From Acidobacteria bacterium UBA823 (GTDB taxonomy: Bacteria; Acidobacteriota; Vicinamibacteria; Vicinamibacterales; UBA823): a stretch of 22,257 bases of DNA. The stretch spans positions 1,270 through 23,526 of the forward strand of contig DBHR01000085.1 of the NCBI GenBank assembly GCA_002296225.1, written 5' to 3'. Under the pieces are notes generated by a model. It was not told where the DNA came from, searched no databases, and worked only from the letters and a program-made list of their open reading frames with translations. The translations under genes were made by a program, and so were the position numbers. Positions 1 to 7,520 of the stretch are shown one piece after another. How positions within the stretch are numbered: the first letter of the stretch is position 1; every line of letters starts with the position of its first letter.

Positions 1-1774
1 GGGAGGCTATTGGGGCTGGGACCCGGTAGAGAACGCTGGCCTGCTACCGTGGTTCACGGCAACTGCGTTTCTGCATTCCGTGATGGTGCAGGAGCGGCGC
101 AGCATGTTACGGGTCTGGAACGTGACGCTGGTGATTATCACGTTCTTCCTAACCATTTTCGGTACGTTCATGACGCGGTCTGGCGTCGTGCAATCGGTGC
201 ACGCGTTCGGCGAAGACCCTGATCTTGCCATGATGTTTGGGATCTTTATGGCAGTCATCCTTACGGTGAGTTTTGGGTTGGTCATCTATCGGCTGCCGCT
301 GTTGCGTGCGCGTCACGAACTCGATTCATGGGCCTCGCGTGAGGCGGCATTCCTGCTCAATAACTGGATCCTGCTGTTTTGCGCAGTGTTCGTGCTCTTC
401 GCCACGATGTTCCCAACGCTGAGCGAGGCGATCACGGGCGAGCGGCTAACGGTCGGACCACCATTTTTTAACAAGTGGATGCTTCCGATCGGTCTGATGC
501 TCCTTTTCCTGACCGGCGTCGGACCCCTCCTCGCTTGGCGGAAGTCGACGTTGGCGAATCTCGGTGAACAATTCTTTTGGCCGGTAACCGTTTCAGCCGT
601 GACGGGAGGCGCGCTTTATGCCGCTGGCTTCCGGGTGTGGTCATCAGGCATCTGTTTTATGTTGTGTGCCTTTGTGACAGGGACGATTGTGCAGGAATTT
701 ATCCGTGGCACGCGGGTTCGACAGGAAGCTACGGGCGCCGATTTCCTGACATCGCTGACGGGCCTCGTGGCACGGTCGCACCGCCGGTATGGTGGTTACG
801 TCATTCACGTCGGCATTGTCCTCATATTTTTAGGTTTTGCTGGCGAGGGTTATAAACTCGAAGAGCAGGTACTCCTCTCGCCAGGCCAGCAGGTGGAGGT
901 CGGTCGGTTTGTTATCCGGCATGAGGCGGTCATCGTTCGAGACGACGGACAAAAGCAGATGATCACGGCGCGCATGCGGGTGTTCGATGGGAACGAAGAG
1001 GTCGGGCTGATGTATCCGGCGCGGTGGTTCTTTCGGAAGCACGAGCAAGAGCCAACAACCGAGGTGGCGATCCGTCGCAGCGCTTCAGAAGACCTCTATA
1101 TCGTAATGGCCGCCTTCGACATGCAGGACCAGTCGGCCAGTTTCCAGGTTACCGTCAACCCACTCGTGAACTGGATCTGGTTCGGGTTTGGCATTATGGC
1201 CTTTGGTACAGTGATTGCTCTGCTGCCGGAACAGGTATTCTCGTTCGCTGCTTCGCGGGTGCCTGAGGGTGCGGCCACGATATCGGTGCTCCTACTCGCA
1301 CTGGCACTGACATCAGCGCCACTGCATGCGCAACATATTGAGTCTGCCCAGACCGTGCCGACGGTGCCCCGAAGTGACGCCGAACGGGAGTTGTACCATG
1401 AGATCGTTTGCATGTGCGGCACCTGTGGCCGGAAGCTTGTGGGCGAATGCACGTGTAGCACGGCTGCCATGATGCGTGAGGAGATCTCGGCGTTGATCGA
1501 GGAGGGCAAGACGAAGGACGGGGTCTTCGAATACTTTATTGCGAAGTACGGTAGTCAGGAACCGCTTGCCATGCCCCTGGATGAAGGGTTCAACCGCCTG
1601 GCCTGGTTGTTCCCCTATTTGCTCGGCCTTTCCGGGGCGGTTGGCGTCGGTGCGGTGGCGTTGCGGTGGTCGATGCGCGAGGCTGCTGACCTACCGCTAC
1701 CTGCCGGCGTCCCGACCGACGCCGATGCGCATTTATTGGCGCGTCTGGACGATGAACTCCGAGACCTCGACTGA
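1..1774 (+). CDS. ccmF: CcmF-CcmH fusion protein, cytochrome c maturation (5' truncated)
   Basis: The reading frame is open from the window edge (first full codon at base 2) and gives 590 visible residues. Residues 1-12 hold the second half of the tryptophan-rich WWD haem-binding motif (GGYWGWDPVENA), so roughly the first 200 or more residues of CcmF lie outside the window. Many transmembrane segments follow, with a conserved periplasmic-side histidine in YVIHVGI, a beta-rich periplasmic domain and a last CcmF helix near the NPLVNWIWFGFG segment. In the same frame there is then a signal-peptide-like helix (about 427-444) and a CcmH/CycL domain with cysteines 470, 472, 475, 483 and 485, ending in another helix (about 532-556). 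CcmF ligates haem to apocytochrome c, and CcmH supplies thiol chemistry for the CXXCH motif, at the periplasmic face of the inner membrane. The two are normally separate proteins; here they are one polypeptide. Family assignment is firm. The CcmH metal or redox role is inferred. Confidence 0.95.
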   Translation, partial: GGYWGWDPVENAGLLPWFTATAFLHSVMVQERRSMLRVWNVTLVIITFFLTIFGTFMTRSGVVQSVHAFGEDPDLAMMFGIFMAVILTVSFGLVIYRLPLLRARHELDSWASREAAFLLNNWILLFCAVFVLFATMFPTLSEAITGERLTVGPPFFNKWMLPIGLMLLFLTGVGPLLAWRKSTLANLGEQFFWPVTVSAVTGGALYAAGFRVWSSGICFMLCAFVTGTIVQEFIRGTRVRQEATGADFLTSLTGLVARSHRRYGGYVIHVGIVLIFLGFAGEGYKLEEQVLLSPGQQVEVGRFVIRHEAVIVRDDGQKQMITARMRVFDGNEEVGLMYPARWFFRKHEQEPTTEVAIRRSASEDLYIVMAAFDMQDQSASFQVTVNPLVNWIWFGFGIMAFGTVIALLPEQVFSFAASRVPEGAATISVLLLALALTSAPLHAQHIESAQTVPTVPRSDAERELYHEIVCMCGTCGRKLVGECTCSTAAMMREEISALIEEGKTKDGVFEYFIAKYGSQEPLAMPLDEGFNRLAWLFPYLLGLSGAVGVGAVALRWSMREAADLPLPAGVPTDADAHLLARLDDELRDLD

Positions 1775-2336
1775 CCGTTCCACCCTCAGGCCCTGGCATT
1801 TATTTGTACTCGGTGCGCTGATGGCGGCGACCGGCGGCGTGCTGCGGGCTTCCAATACCACCCCGGCTGCCATGATTCTACTGAGCCTGGCTATCGGCGC
1901 CGCTGCGCTTTGTGGCCTAGCACTCTTGCGAACACTATGGCCGCTTGTGGCCGTCGATTACGGTGTCGAGTCTGGGATTGTCAGTGACCGGATACGGCTT
2001 GCGGTTGAGCGTGAGAAGTCACTCGTTCTGCGGTCCATTAAGGAACTGGAGTTCGATCGCGCGATGGGCAAGGTTGCCGAGGAGGATTTTCAAGAAATGG
2101 CGAGCCGACTTCGAGCGCGGGCGATTAGTTTTATGCGTCAGCTCGATTCGGATACACCGGGCTACCGCGAATTGATCGAGCACGAGCTTCAGTCACGCCT
2201 GGCTGCGGCCGGTGAGTCGATGACATTAGGAGAGGGGTCCGGTGACGTTGTTAATGATGGGTCGAGTTGTAACGCGTGCGCTACGGTCAACGACGTCGAC
2301 GCGAGATTCTGCAAGCACTGCGGAGCGTCGTTGTGA
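1752..2336 (+). CDS. CcmI-like membrane protein with C-terminal zinc ribbon
   Basis: This 194-residue protein starts at an ATG inside the end of ccmF-ccmH (23-base overlap), which suggests translational coupling; no clear ribosome binding site is visible. It has two predicted transmembrane helices (about 14-32 and 39-64), then a charged, probably coiled-coil stretch (about 83-155). A four-cysteine zinc ribbon closes it (C173, C176, C187, C190; CNAC and CKHC). The stretch ELEFDRAMGKVAEEDF (98-113) resembles the helical hairpin just after the membrane anchor of CcmI/CycH proteins. With two helices and a short positively charged N-terminus the ribbon is probably cytoplasmic. CcmI normally helps present apocytochrome c to CcmF/CcmH, so position and motif suggest an accessory of that complex. 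The function of the zinc ribbon is unknown. The alternative is a lineage-specific Ccm accessory unrelated to CcmI. Confidence 0.85.
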   Translation: MNSETSTDRSTLRPWHLFVLGALMAATGGVLRASNTTPAAMILLSLAIGAAALCGLALLRTLWPLVAVDYGVESGIVSDRIRLAVEREKSLVLRSIKELEFDRAMGKVAEEDFQEMASRLRARAISFMRQLDSDTPGYRELIEHELQSRLAAAGESMTLGEGSGDVVNDGSSCNACATVNDVDARFCKHCGASL

Positions 2337-3562
2337 CCGAAAGCGGTTTTCGCTGGCGGGGAGCAGCCAGTGTTGTTTTAGCGGCGATTGGATCCGTGAT
2401 AGCCACTGGTGCGCAAATTCCAATGCCCGACCCTTCGGAGATGTCTGGCATTCCGCTGCCCTCCGGCGATCTGCCCAATGCTTCAGTCAGTGTCCGGCTC
2501 ATCCGCGGTCAGCTTTCAAATAATCTCACTGATCATCCGGTGGAACTGCGGATTGCCGGGGATGTGCGGGAGGCCTCCACTGACCAGTCCGGGCGCGCGC
2601 TGTTTGAGGGTCTTGAGGCTGGAAGCGCCGTCTCGGTTTCGGCAACGGTCGACGGCGGGATGCTTACCTCACGAATATTTGCGGTGCCCGCGGTAGGTGG
2701 CGTCCGGGTCATGCTCGTTGCCGACGGCTCACCGTCGTTGCTAGCGGGCGCAGTGCCAGCCAGTTCAGGGACGATCGTCTTTGGCGGCGACACCCGATGG
2801 ATCGTCGAGATGTCAGATGAGGCTGTTGAGGTGTTTTACTTGCTGGAGGCGGTTAATAGTAGCGGGGACCCGGTTGTGTCAGTGACTCCCGTGGACTTTG
2901 AGTTGCCGGTTGGCGCGCAGGGAGCAGTGTTGCTTGAGGGTACGACCTCGCAAGCTGAGATCGACGGTCGGCACGTGTCTGTGGCTGGGCCGTTTCGCCC
3001 AGGCCGGACGCCAATTAACGTAGCCTACGTGCTTCCCTATCGTGGTGGTGACCTAACGATCCAACAAACGGTACCAGTGACAGTGGAACAGGTGGCGGTG
3101 GTCACTGAGAAGCGTGGGGACATGCGAATGACATCGCCACAGATCACACAGAGTCGGGAGATGAATGTTTCGGCCGGTACATTCTTGGTCGGCGGTGGAC
3201 CGCAATTGGGCGCCAATCAGACTCTGTCGATCTTTCTATCCGGCCTACCGCACCATAGCCCAGTTCCGCTAAGGGTGGCGCTGTTCTTGGTTGGGTTGGT
3301 CGCCATGTGGTGGCTCTGGCAGTCGAGACCGCTGGCACACACGAAGGATGACGGGTCACAACGTCGAAATTTAGAATCTCGGCGCGAGCGGTTATATGCT
3401 GATTTGATACGCATCGACACTACCCATCGAATGGGAGCGATCGCGGACGCGCCCTATGCCGACCGGCGGGGGGTAGTGTTCGATCGCCTGGAGCGCCTGT
3501 ATCAGCGGCTAGAACCCGATACAGTTGCGATGCCATCCGGGAAGACCGGACTGCCCAGCTAA
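2333..3562 (+). CDS. Secreted, C-terminally anchored protein with CcmI-like cytoplasmic tail
   Basis: The chosen GTG start overlaps the stop of the preceding gene (GTGA). An upstream in-frame GTG at 2276 would add an arginine-rich segment before the signal peptide and is less likely. The 409-residue product begins with a signal peptide (about 1-28, ending ATGAQ). Residues roughly 45-100 look like a carboxypeptidase-regulatory/CnaB-type beta sandwich, with the pattern of a prealbumin-like fold (TDQSGRALFEGLEAG). More beta-rich periplasmic sequence follows, then one transmembrane helix (about 311-333, with MWWLW) and a basic cytoplasmic tail of about 74 residues. The tail segment HRMGAIADAPYADRR repeats the CcmI-like pattern of the upstream neighbour. 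I do not recognise a named family. Its place between the ccmF-ccmH region and ccmA argues for a job in cytochrome c maturation, such as apocytochrome handling. That is inference. Confidence 0.85.
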   Translation: MTESGFRWRGAASVVLAAIGSVIATGAQIPMPDPSEMSGIPLPSGDLPNASVSVRLIRGQLSNNLTDHPVELRIAGDVREASTDQSGRALFEGLEAGSAVSVSATVDGGMLTSRIFAVPAVGGVRVMLVADGSPSLLAGAVPASSGTIVFGGDTRWIVEMSDEAVEVFYLLEAVNSSGDPVVSVTPVDFELPVGAQGAVLLEGTTSQAEIDGRHVSVAGPFRPGRTPINVAYVLPYRGGDLTIQQTVPVTVEQVAVVTEKRGDMRMTSPQITQSREMNVSAGTFLVGGGPQLGANQTLSIFLSGLPHHSPVPLRVALFLVGLVAMWWLWQSRPLAHTKDDGSQRRNLESRRERLYADLIRIDTTHRMGAIADAPYADRRGVVFDRLERLYQRLEPDTVAMPSGKTGLPS

Positions 3563-3591
3563 ACGCATGACGTCGTCCTAGGTTATTCACG

Positions 3592-4353
3592 GTGCCTAGA
3601 TCACTAGCTCATTCCACCAGTAACGGAGTCGCGGATTTCGACCGAGTGAGTTTTATCGATGTGTCGAAATACTTCGGCCGGCGACGGGCTCTCGCGCACG
3701 TATCGTTCGAATGCGAAGCCGGCGAGATCGTCGGATTGCTCGGCGGCAACGGGGCGGGGAAGTCCACGGTGCTCGGTCTGGCAGCTACCATCCTTCAGCC
3801 GTCATCCGGACAGGTCCGATACGGCGGGCGTTCGCGAGAGGACTTGGGCCTGGCGCTGAATGCCCGAATCGGTGTCCTCGCCCATGAGCTTCAGCTCTAT
3901 CCTGAATTAACCGCTAGGGAAAACCTGGAGTTCTTTGCCTCGCTCTATGGACTCGACCAGGGTGTGGACCGAGCCGCTGAAGCACTGGCGCGTGCTGGAT
4001 TGATGGACCGTGGAGACGATTTCCTTGACGGGTTCTCGCGAGGCATGCGGCAGCGGGTTGCCCTGGAGCGCGCCTTACTGCACGAACCGCAGTTACTGCT
4101 TCTCGATGAGCCGTTCACTGGACTCGACGAAGGGGCATCGATGGCGCTGATAGAACGGCTTCAGGCGCTTAAGACTGCGGGTCGGATCGTAATATTGTCG
4201 ACCCACGACTTCGAGATCGCCGAGATGGTCGTGGACCGGGCCATACTTTTAAGGGCTGGCCGGCTGACGACGATGGCTCCGGAGGGCGGGTCGCTGCGTG
4301 ACCGCTATCGGGATGTGACACCCAGAGTGGGCGATGCTGGAGGGTCAGGATGA
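3592..4353 (+). CDS. ccmA: CcmA, haem exporter ABC ATPase
   Basis: This is a 253-residue ABC ATPase of the CcmABCD complex, which drives release of haem-loaded CcmE at the inner membrane. Walker A is GGNGAGKST (51-59), the signature is FSRGMRQR (148-155), Walker B with catalytic glutamate is LLLLDEP (168-174), the D-loop follows as GLD and the switch histidine is H205 (STHD). The FSRGMRQR signature departs from the textbook LSGGQ, but GMRQR forms are usual in CcmA. The start is a GTG with no strong ribosome binding site; an in-frame GTG near 3646 would shorten the N-terminus by 18 residues and is possible. ccmB follows with an ATGA overlap. The last ~20 residues are glycine-rich and not conserved. 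Being followed directly by ccmB and ccmC makes ccmA much more likely than a generic ABC-2 ATPase. Confidence 0.95.
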   Translation: MPRSLAHSTSNGVADFDRVSFIDVSKYFGRRRALAHVSFECEAGEIVGLLGGNGAGKSTVLGLAATILQPSSGQVRYGGRSREDLGLALNARIGVLAHELQLYPELTARENLEFFASLYGLDQGVDRAAEALARAGLMDRGDDFLDGFSRGMRQRVALERALLHEPQLLLLDEPFTGLDEGASMALIERLQALKTAGRIVILSTHDFEIAEMVVDRAILLRAGRLTTMAPEGGSLRDRYRDVTPRVGDAGGSG

Positions 4354-5033
4354 AGCGTTTTCTTCGCGTTGCCTTGCTGATCATGCGCAAAGATCTGACG
4401 GTCGAGGCGCGGAGCCGAGAGCTCTTGTTGACGACGTTGTTCTTCGCCGTGTCGGCTGTGCTGGTGTTCGCCTTTGGCTTCGTGCGCGACGGGCGGCCGG
4501 TCGAGAATGCAGCGGCAGGGATTCTTTGGATTGCGATTGCGTTCGCCGGGACGCTCGCGTTGGGTCGGACGTTTGAGCGAGAGCGGTATCACGACGTCCT
4601 GCACGCGCTGCTCCTGGCCCCAGTCGATCGTCCTGCAATCTACGTCGGTAAGCTACTCGGTATCTTAGTGTTATTGGGGACTGTTGAGATCGTTGTCGTT
4701 CCGTTGGTTGCGCTTTTATTTCAAGCACCGCTTTTGCGGCAACCATTGCTCATCGTGACGCTTCTAGCGTTTGGCACGGTGGGTTTTGCTGCTGTTGGTA
4801 CGCTGTTCGCTGCGATGCTGATACGAGCGCGTAGTCGGGATGTTCTCCTTCCGGTATTGTTGTATCCGCTCACGATTCCGGTCATCATTGCCGGCGTCCG
4901 CGGCACCGCCGCGTTGCTACAGCCAGAGGCGGACATAGCGATGGCCCGCGCGTGGATCGGGATGCTGGGGTTTTTCGACGTAGTCTTCATAACCCTTTCG
5001 CTATGGACCTTCGAGCCGGTCATGACAGAATGA
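4350..5033 (+). CDS. ccmB: CcmB, haem exporter permease subunit
   Basis: The ATG overlaps the ccmA stop (ATGA), and a GGAGG sits about seven bases upstream, so the start is well supported. The 227-residue product is strongly hydrophobic with about six predicted membrane helices, matching the usual CcmB length of about 220. Typical CcmB features include an N-terminal amphipathic RKDLTVEARSRE segment, ERYHDVLHALLLAPVDR in the first cytoplasmic loop, and RSRDVLLPVLLYPLTIPVIIAG before the last helices. CcmB pairs with CcmA and CcmC in the inner membrane to load and release holo-CcmE. Nothing looks damaged. Confidence 0.95.
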   Translation: MKRFLRVALLIMRKDLTVEARSRELLLTTLFFAVSAVLVFAFGFVRDGRPVENAAAGILWIAIAFAGTLALGRTFERERYHDVLHALLLAPVDRPAIYVGKLLGILVLLGTVEIVVVPLVALLFQAPLLRQPLLIVTLLAFGTVGFAAVGTLFAAMLIRARSRDVLLPVLLYPLTIPVIIAGVRGTAALLQPEADIAMARAWIGMLGFFDVVFITLSLWTFEPVMTE

Positions 5034-5046
5034 CGAGGCCAGAGCC

Positions 5047-5706
5047 ATGACGCAACGACTGTTCCTCCCATTAGTGGTCGCGGCGACGGTGGTCTTCGCC
5101 GTTGCGCCTTTGTTGATAGCTTGGGCACCCTATGAATCCACGATGGGTCTTGTTCAAAAGATTTTCTACTTTCACATGCCGTCATGGGCCGCGATGTTCG
5201 TGTCGGCGCTCGTGTGTGGTGTGGCGAGCGCGTTTTTTCTATTTAAGGGACACGCCACCGGGGACCGGATCGCGGCCGCAGCGGCGGAACTGGCTGTTGT
5301 CTTCGGCTTAATCGGACTGGTCACTGGGCCGTTGTGGGCGCGCAAGGCGTGGGGTGTCTGGTGGCAGTGGGATGCCCGACTCACGATGGCTCTTGTCCTC
5401 TGGATGATTTTCATCTCCTATTTGCTGCTGCGAGAATACGGCGGTCCTGGGTCTGAGAAACTGGCTGCCGGCGTGGCGTTGTTTGGGATGGCCAACGTAC
5501 CGTTTGTTTATTGGTCGGTTAACGTCTGGCGCACCGTTCACCCAACGACAAACGTTGTGCCGACATTAGTTCCTGGCATGCGCATTGCGTTGTGGTGGAG
5601 CTTGGCTGGGTTCCTGCTGCTTTACACGACGACGATGATGGCACGGGTTCGGTTGGAATCCCAGCGGGCGTCGCTGGATCGGCTTTATCGAGACTTGGAT
5701 GACTGA
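5047..5706 (+). CDS. ccmC: CcmC, haem handling protein for CcmE
   Basis: This 219-residue protein has about six transmembrane helices and the WWD haem-binding motif WGVWWQWDAR at 102-111. The two conserved haem-ligand histidines fit H43 (FYFHMPSW) and H165 (RTVHPTTN). CcmC delivers haem to the periplasmic chaperone CcmE. It starts 13 bases after ccmB with only a weak purine stretch upstream, so it probably relies on readthrough translation of the operon. CcmE and CcmG are not in the window and would be expected upstream of the truncated ccmF or elsewhere. The length is close to shorter CcmC versions, and the C-terminal ~20 residues are charged and probably cytoplasmic. Confidence 0.96.
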   Translation: MTQRLFLPLVVAATVVFAVAPLLIAWAPYESTMGLVQKIFYFHMPSWAAMFVSALVCGVASAFFLFKGHATGDRIAAAAAELAVVFGLIGLVTGPLWARKAWGVWWQWDARLTMALVLWMIFISYLLLREYGGPGSEKLAAGVALFGMANVPFVYWSVNVWRTVHPTTNVVPTLVPGMRIALWWSLAGFLLLYTTTMMARVRLESQRASLDRLYRDLDD

Positions 5707-5735
5707 CAGTCGGACGAACATTGGTCGAAAGGAAT

Positions 5736-5747
5736 GAGGTGAGGGGG
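5736..5747 (+). promoter_or_regulatory. Ribosome binding site deciding the CcmD-like start
   Basis: A purine-rich GAGGTGAGGGGG run lies directly before the ATG at 5748. It favours that ATG over the in-frame TTG at 5721. Confidence 0.6.
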
Positions 5748-6038
5748 ATGGTCTTGCGGGGCCGGATGCTTTGCGTGCTACTCACGCTGTGGATCGGGGT
5801 GGCCGGGACGGTGGAAACCGGGACCGTATCATTATCGGTGCAGCCCCAACAGCAAGAGGAATTCGTGCCGGTAGAAGAGCTGGAGCCTGAAGACCAGCTC
5901 CCGGCGGCGCCATTGCTTGTGGCGGCCTATGCTTTTGCGTGGCTCGCAATCTTCGTTTATCTGTGGTCGATCTGGCGGCGGCTCGCGCACGTGGAGCGTG
6001 AACTCGGTGACCTGGCCCGCCGGATGGCTAAACGCTGA
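5748..6038 (+). CDS. ccmD: CcmD-like small membrane protein
   Basis: This 96-residue protein has an N-terminal hydrophobic, signal-like segment (about 7-22), an acidic Gln/Glu-rich linker (about 33-50) and one transmembrane helix (about 54-76). The helix is followed by a charged helix WRRLAHVERELGDLARR, which matches the layout of CcmD-family proteins (single helix, then a basic amphipathic cytoplasmic tail). Canonical CcmD is only about 50-70 residues and lacks a cleavable leader, so the N-terminal extension is unusual. CcmD stabilises CcmABC and helps release holo-CcmE. It lies 41 bases after ccmC on the same strand. The family call rests on the tail pattern and the position. Confidence 0.82.
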   Translation: MVLRGRMLCVLLTLWIGVAGTVETGTVSLSVQPQQQEEFVPVEELEPEDQLPAAPLLVAAYAFAWLAIFVYLWSIWRRLAHVERELGDLARRMAKR

Positions 6039-6065
6039 CACCTCTTACCTAGTCATCCATTGAAC

Positions 6066-6227
6066 ATGAGTGGCATGACAGCCGGGCACTTTCTCTTCAT
6101 TCCGTCGGTGTTGCTTGTGGGGCTGGTGATCGGCTGGGTCTTCGGCTCGCGCATGGCCGGTGACGCGTACGCCGCAGAGCTCCGACGACGCGAGGAGCGG
6201 GCGACGCGGAAGGAACCACAAGCCTAG
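6066..6227 (+). CDS. 53-residue single-TM protein at the end of the ccm operon
   Basis: An ATG-initiated frame of 53 codons plus TAG has one strong transmembrane helix (about 9-27, FLFIPSVLLVGLVIGWVFG). An alanine- and arginine/glutamate-rich tail that should be helical follows (YAAELRRREERATRKE). It lies 27 bases after the CcmD-like gene in the same direction and ends 4 bases before the convergent phosphoesterase stop. The composition (hydrophobic helix, positive charges after it, no in-frame stop) looks like a real small membrane protein. I do not recognise a family. A role near CcmABCD is a guess from position. No strong ribosome binding site is visible. Confidence 0.65.
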   Translation: MSGMTAGHFLFIPSVLLVGLVIGWVFGSRMAGDAYAAELRRREERATRKEPQA

Positions 6228-6231
6228 CCGG

Positions 6232-6975
6232 TCACCGTCCGAGGCTGAGTCGATCCGCCAAGGTTCCGGGTAAACCTGCTCCAACGATCTTCCGTTGCGC
6301 CGAATCGACCGGGTAGTCGATTCTTCGAAGGACGAGTTCGTTTTGTTCCGAATCAAAGGTGGCGAAGGCCGCCCTGGGGTTTCCGTCGCGCGGTTGGCCG
6401 ACCGAACCCGGATTAATGAGGTATTGGTGATTGGGTTGAATCGTCACGACCAGCTGTTCGCCTGGATTAGGGGTCACGACGTTGAGAACCGTGCCGTCAT
6501 GCTCGAAGACCACCGGTAAATGCGTGTGTCCGAACAGGCAGAGTGGCCGCTCGGTGGCCTGCAACGCTTGCAACGCGTCGTCCTTTTCAATTACGTAGGT
6601 GTCCTCGTCGACAGGCGAACCATGACAAACTTCAATCTGCCCATCGACGATTATGGGTCCAGCTGGGAGGTCAGCGAGACGTTTACGATTGTTTTCCGTT
6701 AAGGCCTCTCGGGTCCACAGTGCGGCCAAGGTGGCGATACGGTTGAATCTTGTGGGCTCCTCTCGACCTGACGAAACCCTATCGTGATTGCCCCGGATTA
6801 ACACGTGGGGCCCCAACGCGAAGATTCGGTCAACGACCTCGTTCGGATTGGCTCCGTAACCGACCAGGTCGCCCAGCACGAGTAGCCGGTCGTACGAGCT
6901 TGGCGGCGCTGTTTCGAGGACCGCCTCCAAAGCGCCGAGGTTTCCGTGGATGTCACTCAGGACGAGGGAACGCAT
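6232..6975 (-). CDS. YfcE/MJ0936-like metallophosphoesterase
   Basis: This 247-residue protein has the full calcineurin-like metal-binding motif set: DIHGN (8-12), GDLVGYG (35-41), GNHD (62-65), CHGSP (117-121) and GHTH (149-152), plus NPGSVGQPRD (188-197). This arrangement is the PF12850 phosphodiesterase group of cytoplasmic proteins that bind two metal ions. The true substrate is usually unknown for this group, and I cannot name one here. Its ATG shares one base with the aroK stop (TAATG on the minus strand), so it is the last gene of an aroA-aroK-phosphoesterase operon. Nothing in the sequence links its activity to aromatic biosynthesis. Confidence 0.93.
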   Translation of the reverse strand: MRSLVLSDIHGNLGALEAVLETAPPSSYDRLLVLGDLVGYGANPNEVVDRIFALGPHVLIRGNHDRVSSGREEPTRFNRIATLAALWTREALTENNRKRLADLPAGPIIVDGQIEVCHGSPVDEDTYVIEKDDALQALQATERPLCLFGHTHLPVVFEHDGTVLNVVTPNPGEQLVVTIQPNHQYLINPGSVGQPRDGNPRAAFATFDSEQNELVLRRIDYPVDSAQRKIVGAGLPGTLADRLSLGR

Positions 6976-7520
6976 TACCCATCCAACCAGTCCGCCGCCC
7001 GTTCGACCAGTTCGCCGACTGTTGCGCCTGAGCCGTCTAGTCGAAGATGAGCGTGACTATAGGCGGACTGGCGCAGGGTATACAGTCTTTCGAGTTGCTC
7101 CCGGTTGCTAGCTAGTGGCCGGTGTTTATCGGACGGGAGCCGAGAGATAATTTGTGTCAGGGGCACATCGAGCCAGATTGAGACGCCATTGCGGTTGATG
7201 AGTGCCTGGTTGTTGGCGTCGGCGAAAGTGCCGCCGCCGGTGGCGACGACGGTGTGCTGGAGTGGCAGAACCTCAGCTAGAACCGCACGTTCGACTGTTC
7301 GGAAGTAGGGCTCACCTCGCCTGCGGAAGATCTCGGTGATGGTCATATGCTCCCGAGCCTCGATTCGCCCGTCCATATCTTCGACGCGCCACTTGAGGCG
7401 TTCGCCAAGCGCATGAGCCAGACTAGATTTTCCGGCCGCCATAAAGCCGACGAGGTAGACCTTATCTGCCCGCACTGATGGTGTCTGGATGTTCCGGTTT
7501 GTGTCGGTTTCGGCTGTCAC
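6975..7520 (-). CDS. aroK: Shikimate kinase
   Basis: This 181-residue P-loop kinase phosphorylates shikimate at the 3-OH, the fifth step of the shikimate pathway, in the cytoplasm. Walker A is GFMAAGKSS (25-33). The shikimate-binding acidic pair is in DMD (48-50), the arginine is in the FRRRGEPYFR segment (65-74), the GGG loop is at 95-97 and the mobile LID region is around DKHRPLAS (131-138). The GTG start shares a base with the aroA stop (TAGTG). The first ~17 residues are polar and not part of the fold. No other P-loop kinase fits the combination of these motifs with an adjacent aroA. Confidence 0.95.
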   Translation of the reverse strand: MTAETDTNRNIQTPSVRADKVYLVGFMAAGKSSLAHALGERLKWRVEDMDGRIEAREHMTITEIFRRRGEPYFRTVERAVLAEVLPLQHTVVATGGGTFADANNQALINRNGVSIWLDVPLTQIISRLPSDKHRPLASNREQLERLYTLRQSAYSHAHLRLDGSGATVGELVERAADWLDG

